This document shows, in pieces, positions 1-5,421 of a stretch of 5,869 bases of DNA (the stretch's first letter is position 1; each line of letters begins with the position of its first letter). The position numbers were made by a program, and so were the translations under genes. Source of the DNA: Candidatus Omnitrophota bacterium (GTDB lineage: Bacteria; Omnitrophota; Gorgyraeia; Aquiviventales; Aquiviventaceae); contig JACQRA010000083.1 in NCBI GenBank assembly GCA_016206725.1, forward strand, positions 1 to 5,869. The letters are read 5' to 3'. The notes under the pieces were generated by a model, which made no database searches, was not told the origin of the DNA, and saw only the letters and a list, made by a program, of their open reading frames with translations.

Positions 1-468
1 ACTCCCCTCCGGAATCCCCTGCAGCAGCGGACAGTCTCCCTGCTCCCTGCTCCCTGCTCCCTGCTTCCTGGCTACCTGGTTCCATCCCATGTGAGGGATT
101 TTCAATGCGGAATGCGGAATGCGGAATGCGGAATGTTCAAACGAAAAGCGCCTGACAACGCCGGACAAGATGCCGAGACCGTTCGCGCCGTTACCTTCCT
201 CGCTGTGCTCAAAGAGCAATTGAAGCCCGAGACAAATCCCCAGATAGGGCTTCCCTCCGGCGATCGCTTCCTTGATGGGCTCGACCAATCCACGAGCCTG
301 CAGCTCTCGCATCGCGGCGGGAAATGCGCCGACCCCGGGCAGGATCAGCTTGTCGGCGCGTTGGATGGTGTGAGGATCACCCGTCACCTGCGCCGTGGCA
401 CCGAGATGCTCCAAAGCCTTGGACACGCTGCGCAGATTCCCCATGCCGTAGTCCACGATGGCAATCAT
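1..468 (-). CDS. hisH: Imidazole glycerol phosphate synthase, glutaminase subunit HisH (3' end cut by window edge)
   Basis: Class I glutamine amidotransferase subunit that hydrolyses glutamine and passes ammonia to HisF, which makes IGP and AICAR in histidine biosynthesis (cytoplasm). The frame is open from ATG at 468 to the window edge, giving 156 residues; a full HisH is about 200-215, so about 50-60 C-terminal residues, including the catalytic His/Glu pair, lie outside. Visible signatures: N-terminal IAIVDYGMGNLRSV (residues 2-15), oxyanion-strand PGVGAF (44-49), nucleophile elbow GICLGLQ with Cys79, KIPHMGWNQV (123-132; the HisF-interface motif) and PLLQGIPEGS (147-156). It begins 11 bp after the hisB stop, with no clear Shine-Dalgarno, so translation is probably coupled. 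Oddity: two 7-bp tandem repeat arrays are read through in frame, as residues about 112-122 and 134-145, lengthening the loops on both sides of PHMGWN. Identification is firm; whether the enzyme works with these insertions is not shown. Confidence 0.93.
   Translation of the reverse strand, partial: MIAIVDYGMGNLRSVSKALEHLGATAQVTGDPHTIQRADKLILPGVGAFPAAMRELQARGLVEPIKEAIAGGKPYLGICLGLQLLFEHSEEGNGANGLGILSGVVRRFSFEHSAFRIPHSALKIPHMGWNQVARKQGAGSREQGDCPLLQGIPEGS
36..70. repeat. Heptanucleotide tandem array (CTCCCTG)x5 inside hisH
   Basis: On the plus strand the unit CTCCCTG is repeated four times exactly (36-63) and a fifth time with one mismatch (CTTCCTG, 64-70). On the coding strand it reads CAGGGAG and encodes a Gly/Ser/Arg/Glu/Gln-rich loop (GAGSREQ register) at hisH residues 134-145, between GWNQV and the conserved PLLQGIPEGS. 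Three units equal 21 bp (7 codons), so only changes by multiples of three units keep the frame. Confidence 0.93.
104..135. repeat. Heptanucleotide tandem array (AATGCGG)x4.6 inside hisH
   Basis: On the plus strand there are four perfect copies of AATGCGG (104-131) followed by AATG (132-135). On the coding strand this is (CCGCATT)n, encoding residues of the SAFRIPH register at about 112-122 of HisH, just before KIPHMGWN. The unit differs in sequence from the array at 36-70 but has the same length. Perfect copies indicate recent expansion or ongoing homogenisation. Confidence 0.95.
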
Positions 469-479
469 CGAAGACGGGG

Positions 480-1079
480 TCAGAGCAGGCCTTTGGATGA
501 AGGGATTCCACGTCGACCCGCATCCCGCTGGATGGCTTGTCGAATGGCCCGACCAAAGGCTTTCACGATGGCTTCACAGGTGTGATGAAAATCACGGCCT
601 GAGAAGATGTCGATGTGGACGGTGAACTTGGCAGAGCGCACGAACGACTCCAGCCAATGCTCAAAATCTTCCCACTGATACGCCGTGCCGGAACCGCGCA
701 GCGCATTGCGCGGCGCGCGTTGATCCCTCACGATGAGTTTGGGGCGCCCTGAATAATCGAGCACCACCCGGACGAGGGCCTCCTCCATCGGCACATACGC
801 CCATCCAAAGCGCTGAATGCCTCGGCCATCGCCCAACGCCTTGGTAACCGCCTGGCCCATGACGAGGCCGACGTCTTCATTGGTGTGGTGGAGATCAACA
901 TCTAGATCGCCGACGGCCCTCACCGAGAGATCGATCAACCCGTGCGTGCCGAACAACGTCACCATGTGATCCAAAAACGGGATGCCGGTTCGGACCGCGG
1001 TCTTGCCGCTGCCGTCAAGATTGACCGTCACGGTGATCGTCGTCTCACGACTGGTTCGTTTGACTGTTGCGCGTCGCAT
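480..1079 (-). CDS. hisB: Imidazoleglycerol-phosphate dehydratase (monofunctional HisB)
   Basis: Mn-dependent dehydratase (EC 4.2.1.19) converting imidazole glycerol phosphate to imidazole acetol phosphate in histidine biosynthesis; the family forms 24-mers in the cytoplasm. It has 199 residues, the normal size for the stand-alone enzyme; the N-terminal HAD-type histidinol-phosphatase domain of the enterobacterial bifunctional HisB is absent. By motif alignment the metal-binding residues are all present: His38 (FLDHM), His64/His65/Glu68 (HHTNED), His141 (EHWLESF), and His165/His166/Glu169 (HHTCEA), with Lys173 following. GRP at 111-113 and the C-terminal PSSKGLL (compare PSTKGVL) are also typical. 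ATG at 1079 lies 10 bp after the hisD stop; a weak AAGAGA-like purine run upstream could serve as the ribosome-binding site. It is followed after 11 bp by hisH, giving the order hisD-hisB-hisH. Nothing in it looks damaged. Confidence 0.97.
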   Translation of the reverse strand: MRRATVKRTSRETTITVTVNLDGSGKTAVRTGIPFLDHMVTLFGTHGLIDLSVRAVGDLDVDLHHTNEDVGLVMGQAVTKALGDGRGIQRFGWAYVPMEEALVRVVLDYSGRPKLIVRDQRAPRNALRGSGTAYQWEDFEHWLESFVRSAKFTVHIDIFSGRDFHHTCEAIVKAFGRAIRQAIQRDAGRRGIPSSKGLL

Positions 1080-1089
1080 GTGTGATCTC

Positions 1090-2310
1090 TTAGGTTAAGC
1101 GGATTTTCACCGCGTCATAGTGGCGTGGAAGCCCTTCCAACGCGGTCAGGCGTTCAATCGGCTCTCGAACCTTTTCGAGCGCGCTTTTCGAGTAGGCGAT
1201 GATGTGCGTCTTGCGGATGAAATCATCCACCCCGAGCCCTGAAAACGTTCTGGCCGATCCTCCCGTCGGCAAGACGTGACTCGGTCCCGCGATGTAGTCT
1301 CCCACGGTCACCGGTGAGTACGGCCCCAAAAAAATCGCCCCGGCGGTGCGAATGCGCTTGAGCAACTTCTTGGGTGAGTTGACCATGATTTCCAAGTGCT
1401 CAGGGGCGAGCCGATTCGCGACCTCGGCGGCCTCGTCAAGATTCTTCACGACGATGCAATACCCTCCAGGGACTTGTTTCTTGGCCATCCTGGCCAGCGC
1501 TTTGGAGGTCGTAATGAGAAACCCCACCCCACCGACATGCTCTGTTTCACCCATCAGATCGGCCATCACATAGTGAGGATTGGAGTGACGGTTGGCGATG
1601 ATGGCAATCTCCGAGGGTCCGGCAATCGTATCCACGTCCACGAACCCGAAGAGTTGGCGCTTCGCCTCCACGACGTAGGGATTGCCGGGTCCCGCAACCT
1701 TATCAACCTTTCGAACGGTCTTGGTCCCGAGCGCCATCGCCGCGATGGCCTGGGCTCCGCCCATCTTGTAGATTTCATCCACCCGCAGGAGGCTGGCGAT
1801 GACTAAGATGTTCGGATCAACACGCCCGTCAGGCCGAGGAGGAGTGGCCAGCACGATCTCCTTGACCCCGGCTTGGCGAGCCGGAATCACCGTCATGTAG
1901 ACCGTTGAGACCAGGCTGGCGGTGCCTCCGGGGATGTAAATCCCCACCCGCTCCAGCGGGTCAAACTTATCCGCCAACAGCACGCCATCGTCATGGACCA
2001 GGCGGATGGGCTTCAAGCGTGATTTGCTGTAGAACGCCTGCACATTTTGGATCGCCGTCTTCAGATGGAGCACCAGATTCGGATCGATGTGCTGAAAGGC
2101 CCCGGAGGTTTCGGCTTCAGTCACCCGAAGCTGCTTGGGCTTCAAGCGGACTCGGTCGAACCGTCGTGTATATCGCAGCACCGCGTCATCACCGTGCAAG
2201 CGCACATCCTCGATGATCGTCTGCGCTCGTTCTTCAACGCGACGCTTGCGGCAGAGCTGCCGAGCGCAGAGCTGCTGCCAAGTTTTTCCACTCGTTGAAA
2301 TGATTTTCAT
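1090..2310 (-). CDS. hisD: Histidinol dehydrogenase HisD, short form
   Basis: Catalyses the last two steps of histidine synthesis, the NAD-dependent four-electron oxidation of L-histidinol to L-histidine (EC 1.1.1.23; zinc enzyme, cytoplasmic homodimer). Visible motifs: IPGGTASLVST (126-136), MGGAQAIAA (183-191), VAGPGNPYVVEAKR (205-218), DTIAGPSEI (227-235), LAPEHLEI with the catalytic Glu304/His305 pair (301-308), VGDYIAGPSHVLPTGGSART (337-354; Asp338 zinc ligand, His345), and C-terminal EGLPRHYDAVKIR with His397 as zinc ligand. Two oddities. It has 406 residues where 425-435 is usual, and most of the difference falls between LITTS (265-269) and YCIVVKN (284-290), where about 20 residues of a helical segment seem to be missing. 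Also DLMGETEH (251-258) has Glu255 where the family usually has the zinc-ligand Gln (DLLSQAEH). The start is set by the ATGA overlap with alaS. All other active-site residues are intact, so an active enzyme is likely. Confidence 0.96.
   Translation of the reverse strand: MKIISTSGKTWQQLCARQLCRKRRVEERAQTIIEDVRLHGDDAVLRYTRRFDRVRLKPKQLRVTEAETSGAFQHIDPNLVLHLKTAIQNVQAFYSKSRLKPIRLVHDDGVLLADKFDPLERVGIYIPGGTASLVSTVYMTVIPARQAGVKEIVLATPPRPDGRVDPNILVIASLLRVDEIYKMGGAQAIAAMALGTKTVRKVDKVAGPGNPYVVEAKRQLFGFVDVDTIAGPSEIAIIANRHSNPHYVMADLMGETEHVGGVGFLITTSKALARMAKKQVPGGYCIVVKNLDEAAEVANRLAPEHLEIMVNSPKKLLKRIRTAGAIFLGPYSPVTVGDYIAGPSHVLPTGGSARTFSGLGVDDFIRKTHIIAYSKSALEKVREPIERLTALEGLPRHYDAVKIRLT
2307..2310 (-). other. 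ATGA stop/start overlap, alaS-hisD
   Basis: The coding strand reads AGG ACA TGA for the alaS end and ATG AAA ATC for the hisD start, sharing ATGA. Such 4-bp overlaps usually mean termination-reinitiation coupling. An AGGA precedes the ATG by only one base, too close for a standard Shine-Dalgarno, which supports coupling rather than independent initiation. Confidence 0.85.
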
Positions 2311-4940
2311 GTCCTGAGCGTCTGACGCACGATCTCCTCGGCTCGCTTGAAGACATCAGGGATTTTTGACGGATCTTTTCCGCCTCCCTGCGCAAACTCC
2401 GGCCGGCCGCCCCCGCTGCCCTGCACGAGCGGAGCCACGGCTTTCAACAACTCTCCCGCAGAGAGGTGCTTCACCAACGCGCCCGTCACCGCCACGACCA
2501 ACGAGACCTTCGAGCCTCCCTCCGACGCGGCGAGCACCACAACCCCGTCGCCTTTGAGGGAATGGCGCAGCGCATCCGCCATGACGGCCAACACCTCACG
2601 GTCCGCCTGCTTCACGTTGGCGGCGATGAAGGCAACCCCCTGAATCTGTTTGGCCTCGGCGGTCAGCCGCTTGGCCTCAACCGTGGCGAGCTCCGCTTGC
2701 ACCGCCTTGCGTTGTTGCTCTGAGCGCTTTAATTGTGACAGCAACTCCTCAAGACCTCCAAGGAGTTCCTGAGGCGGTCGGCTCAGACGTCGAGCGGCCT
2801 CAGCAAGGAGGCGCTGTTCCTGGTGCTGACGAGCTTGTGCCGCCTCACCAACCAACGCCTCGATGCGCCGCGTCCCTGCCGCAATCGAGCTCTCCGCCAC
2901 GATGCGAAACGAACCCATCAGACCGGTATGGCTCAGATGCGTTCCGCCGCACAATTCTTTTGAATAGTCGCCGATCGAGACCACACGGACCTGGCGGCCA
3001 TACTTCTCTCCAAAGAGTGCGAGCGCTCCCATGTGCTTGGCATCCTCCAAGCCCATGGTCGTCGTCTTCACATCGTCAGCGCACCGCGCCCGCTCGTTGA
3101 CCAGCTGTTCCACCTTCGCCTGCTGCTCTTCGTGCAAGCCGCTGAGGGACGAAAAATCAAAGCGAACCCGCTCGAGCTCGACCAGAGAACCGGCTTGTAC
3201 CGTCTCCGGTCCCAACACCGTGCGAAGCGCCCAGTGCAGCACGTGGGCGGCGGTATGGCTGCGAGCAACTTTTAGGCGTCGCTCGGCATCCACCGTCGTC
3301 CGAACCGGATCGTTGACAGACACCGTGCCCTGCTTGACCCGCGCGCGATGCACCAGCAGCTCATCCACCCATTTGGTATCGAGGATTTCGGCTGCGCCTT
3401 TGGGACTTTCAATCAGGCCTTGATCGCCGATCTGACCGCCGGATTCACCATAGAAGGGCGAGCGGTCAAGCACGATGCCGACTTCCTCGCCTGTCTTCGC
3501 CTGTTGAATCCACTGGTTGTTGTGCCAAATTCCCTTGACCCGCGCTTCGGCCTGGAGCGCTTGATATCCGATGAACTCCGGCTTGACGTCATCGCTGAGC
3601 TTGAGGGTCGGCGCAATAAACACGTCGCCCCCAAACTGGCTCCCCGCGCGCGAGCGTTCCTGTTGTTGCTGTCGCGCCGCGTCGAACCCTGTACGATCCA
3701 CGGTAAGTCCGCGCTCACTCGCTAAATCTTGAGTCAACTCAAATGGTAGTCCATAAGTGTCGTAGAGCTCAAAGGCTTCTTTTCCTGGAATAACAGTTTG
3801 ATTGGCTTGTCGAACGCGAGCAATGAGCGTACCTAGACGATCAACGGCCGTTCTTACCGTCCCTTGAAATTGCATAATTTCTTTCGACAATACTTGTCGA
3901 ACAACTTCGTGCTTAGCGAACAACCCAGGGGCATAGGGTGACTGCCCCATGGCCATCTCAACTGATGTGGCGAGATCGAGCGCTGCACTTACAAGATCAT
4001 TCCTATAAAATCCAATGTCGAGCGCTTCTTGCATCCGCATTGAAGTTCGTCGAATCAACATTCGCAGTACATACCCTTGCTTTTCGTTGGACGGGATTAA
4101 TCCTTCACTGACAAGAAAAACGATCGCCCGAATATGATCCGCAACAGTTCGTTGCGCAGCCATCACCGTTGGATTTCCAAGATTCACCTTCTTTGCGCGC
4201 GCGAAACGACTCACCGTGTCAATGATTGGTTGGAACAAATCCGTTTCGTAATCAGTCTCAACACCTTGGACCACGGCGGCCAGGCGCTCGAGGCCCATGC
4301 CGGTGTCGATGTTCGGTTTCGGCAACGGTTTCAACGTGCCATCCGGCTGCCGGTCATACTGCGTGAAGACGAGGTTCCACACCTCCACTGACTTCGACCC
4401 CTGCACCTTGCCATCGGGATCGTAGTAGATTTCCGAGCACGGTCCGCACGGGCCATTGGGGCCTTCCGTCGGCGCGTTCGCCGGCCAGAAGTTGTCGGCT
4501 TGGCCGAACCGCTTGATCCGCGATTCGGGCAGTCCGATTTTCCGCCACAGCGCGAAGGCGTCGTCATCCTCCTCGTAAATGCTCACCCACAGTTTCTTCT
4601 CCGGCAACAGGCCGGTCAAAAACTCCCAGCCCCACGTAATCGCCTCGCGCTTAAAATAATCGCCGAACGAAAAATTGCCCAACATTTCAAAGAACGAGTG
4701 ATGGCTCGGCGTCTTGCCGACCTTCTCCAGGTCGCCGGTGCGCAGACACTTCTGGCACGAGGCCGCGCGCTTCAAATCGGTGCGCTTGCCCAGGAAATAA
4801 TCCTTGAACTGGTTCATGCCGGCGGAGGTGAACAAGACCGTGGGATCGCCGCTTGGGATCAAGGAATCGCTGGGGATGACCGGATGATCCTTGGCCTTGA
4901 AGAAAGCCAGAAACCGCTCCCGTAGCTCGTTACTCGTCAT
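2307..4940 (-). CDS. alaS: Alanine--tRNA ligase
   Basis: Class II aminoacyl-tRNA synthetase that charges tRNA-Ala and edits mis-acylated Ser/Gly (EC 6.1.1.7). It has 877 residues, essentially the normal bacterial length. Domains in order: catalytic core (about 1-240) with LFTSAGMNQFKDYFLG (36-51), SHHSFFEMLGNFSFGDYFK (79-97) and motif 3 GMGLERLAAV (214-223); tRNA-recognition region (about 240-440); editing domain with SPFYGESGGQIGD (494-506), zinc-site HTAAH (562-566) and CGGTH (664-668); a charged helical linker, probably coiled coil (about 700-765); and a C-terminal DHHA1 domain ending in GGGRPEFAQGGG (843-854). The start ATG at 4940 lies inside the recX end (11-bp overlap) without a visible Shine-Dalgarno, and the stop overlaps hisD by 4 bp. 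Oddity: codons for residues about 228-407 are AT-rich compared with both sides, and the encoded stretch is divergent (see 3721-4260), yet the frame is unbroken. Confidence 0.98.
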   Translation of the reverse strand: MTSNELRERFLAFFKAKDHPVIPSDSLIPSGDPTVLFTSAGMNQFKDYFLGKRTDLKRAASCQKCLRTGDLEKVGKTPSHHSFFEMLGNFSFGDYFKREAITWGWEFLTGLLPEKKLWVSIYEEDDDAFALWRKIGLPESRIKRFGQADNFWPANAPTEGPNGPCGPCSEIYYDPDGKVQGSKSVEVWNLVFTQYDRQPDGTLKPLPKPNIDTGMGLERLAAVVQGVETDYETDLFQPIIDTVSRFARAKKVNLGNPTVMAAQRTVADHIRAIVFLVSEGLIPSNEKQGYVLRMLIRRTSMRMQEALDIGFYRNDLVSAALDLATSVEMAMGQSPYAPGLFAKHEVVRQVLSKEIMQFQGTVRTAVDRLGTLIARVRQANQTVIPGKEAFELYDTYGLPFELTQDLASERGLTVDRTGFDAARQQQQERSRAGSQFGGDVFIAPTLKLSDDVKPEFIGYQALQAEARVKGIWHNNQWIQQAKTGEEVGIVLDRSPFYGESGGQIGDQGLIESPKGAAEILDTKWVDELLVHRARVKQGTVSVNDPVRTTVDAERRLKVARSHTAAHVLHWALRTVLGPETVQAGSLVELERVRFDFSSLSGLHEEQQAKVEQLVNERARCADDVKTTTMGLEDAKHMGALALFGEKYGRQVRVVSIGDYSKELCGGTHLSHTGLMGSFRIVAESSIAAGTRRIEALVGEAAQARQHQEQRLLAEAARRLSRPPQELLGGLEELLSQLKRSEQQRKAVQAELATVEAKRLTAEAKQIQGVAFIAANVKQADREVLAVMADALRHSLKGDGVVVLAASEGGSKVSLVVAVTGALVKHLSAGELLKAVAPLVQGSGGGRPEFAQGGGKDPSKIPDVFKRAEEIVRQTLRT
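3721..4260. other. Low-GC segment inside alaS, probable recombination mosaic
   Basis: Hand count gives 253 G+C in 540 bp (about 47%), against 153/240 (about 64%) in 4261-4500 and 77/120 (about 64%) in 3601-3720. The change is abrupt on both sides. Third codon positions inside are rich in A/T (for example CAA, GAA, GTT, ATT, GGA, CGA, TTG), whereas the flanks favour G/C-ending codons. It covers AlaS residues about 228-407, from the end of the catalytic core through the tRNA-recognition helices. The protein alignment to AlaS stays in register (VADHIRAIVFLVSEG, IPSNEKQGYVLR, ELYDTYGLPFELTQD), so this is a replaced homologous stretch rather than an insertion. A metagenomic assembly chimera is the main alternative. 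Confidence 0.75.
4930..4940 (-). other. 11-bp recX-alaS overlap
   Basis: The coding strand reads ATGACGAGTAA: the ATG opens alaS (ATG ACG AGT AAC) and the TAA closes recX (GAC GAG TAA). The upstream stretch CCTCCTCGCCC is pyrimidine-rich and offers no Shine-Dalgarno, so alaS initiation here is probably coupled to recX translation. Confidence 0.8.
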
Positions 4941-5421
4941 GGGCGAGGAGGCGGTTAATCAACTCGGGGTCGAAGCCGCGTCGAGCCAACCGGCGGGACA
5001 CGGATGCGCGTGCGTTGCGAGCCCGTAGGGATGAGGTCTTTCGAAGCGTTGCCACCATCGCCCGAGCGCGTTGTTCATCTCCTTCACTCGCTCGGAGTGT
5101 CTTGAGAGCGTGTTCAACGGTTGAGTCATCAAATCCTCGTTCACTCAGTTGCGCGCGAATCGCCGAGAGCGCATAGCCCCGATCCACCAGCGTCTCCGCC
5201 CACAGCTTCGCGGCCACGCGATCATCAACCAATCCTTCCCGCGAGCACGCTTCCACGATTTCCGTGATCACGGATTCAGGAGCGTTGCGATTCGAGAGGT
5301 AGCTGCGCAGTTGGACTCGAGAGCGAGTTCCGAAACGAAGATACCGTCGTGCCAGGCGCAGCCAGCGGTGGTACCCACCCGTAGGGTCGATGTCCCTAGC
5401 GGGACGGCTTAATGACGACAT
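4930..5421 (-). CDS. recX: Regulatory protein RecX
   Basis: RecX-family protein, a small all-helical modulator that binds RecA filaments and restrains their extension and recombinase activity. With ATG at 5421 it has 163 residues, matching the family size (about 150-165). The diagnostic pattern is present: RYLRFGTRSRVQLRSYL (26-42, first helical repeat), EACSREGLVDDRVAAKLWAE (57-76, with the hallmark G-L-V-D-D), then SAIRAQLSERGFDDSTVEHAL (86-106, second repeat) and SLRARNARASVSRRLARRGFDPELINRLL (131-159, third repeat). The same frame is open back to 5505, but those 28 extra residues lie entirely within the preceding htrA gene and do not resemble RecX, so the internal ATG is preferred; it overlaps the htrA stop by 26 bp. 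A GAGG lies only 2 bases before the ATG, a poor spacing. recX-alaS adjacency matches the recA-recX-alaS order known in enterobacteria; recA is not seen here. Confidence 0.92.
   Translation of the reverse strand: MSSLSRPARDIDPTGGYHRWLRLARRYLRFGTRSRVQLRSYLSNRNAPESVITEIVEACSREGLVDDRVAAKLWAETLVDRGYALSAIRAQLSERGFDDSTVEHALKTLRASEGDEQRARAMVATLRKTSSLRARNARASVSRRLARRGFDPELINRLLAHDE

Noticed and set aside
104..135. Repeat array considered as a CRISPR remnant or transposon end
   Set aside because: The units are 7 bp with no spacers, no inverted terminal repeats and no neighbouring cas or transposase genes.
102..293. Minus-strand open frame of 63 codons within hisH
   Set aside because: It is in a different frame from hisH, contains no recognisable domain and exists because the repeat and GC-rich coding sequence leave frames open.
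91..585. Plus-strand open frame of 164 codons starting with MRDFQCGMRNAECG
   Set aside because: It lies antisense to hisH and hisB, its start is made of the heptamer repeat, and it shows no family motif. The HisH frame on the minus strand carries all diagnostic motifs.
1396..1806. Plus-strand open frame of 136 codons opposite hisD
   Set aside because: Shadow of the hisD coding sequence; no motif, and the minus-strand frame is clearly the gene.
3721..4260. Low-GC stretch considered as an inserted mobile element, intein or separate gene
   Set aside because: The encoded residues align in register with AlaS throughout and total protein length is normal, so nothing has been inserted; no intein blocks or target-site duplications are seen.
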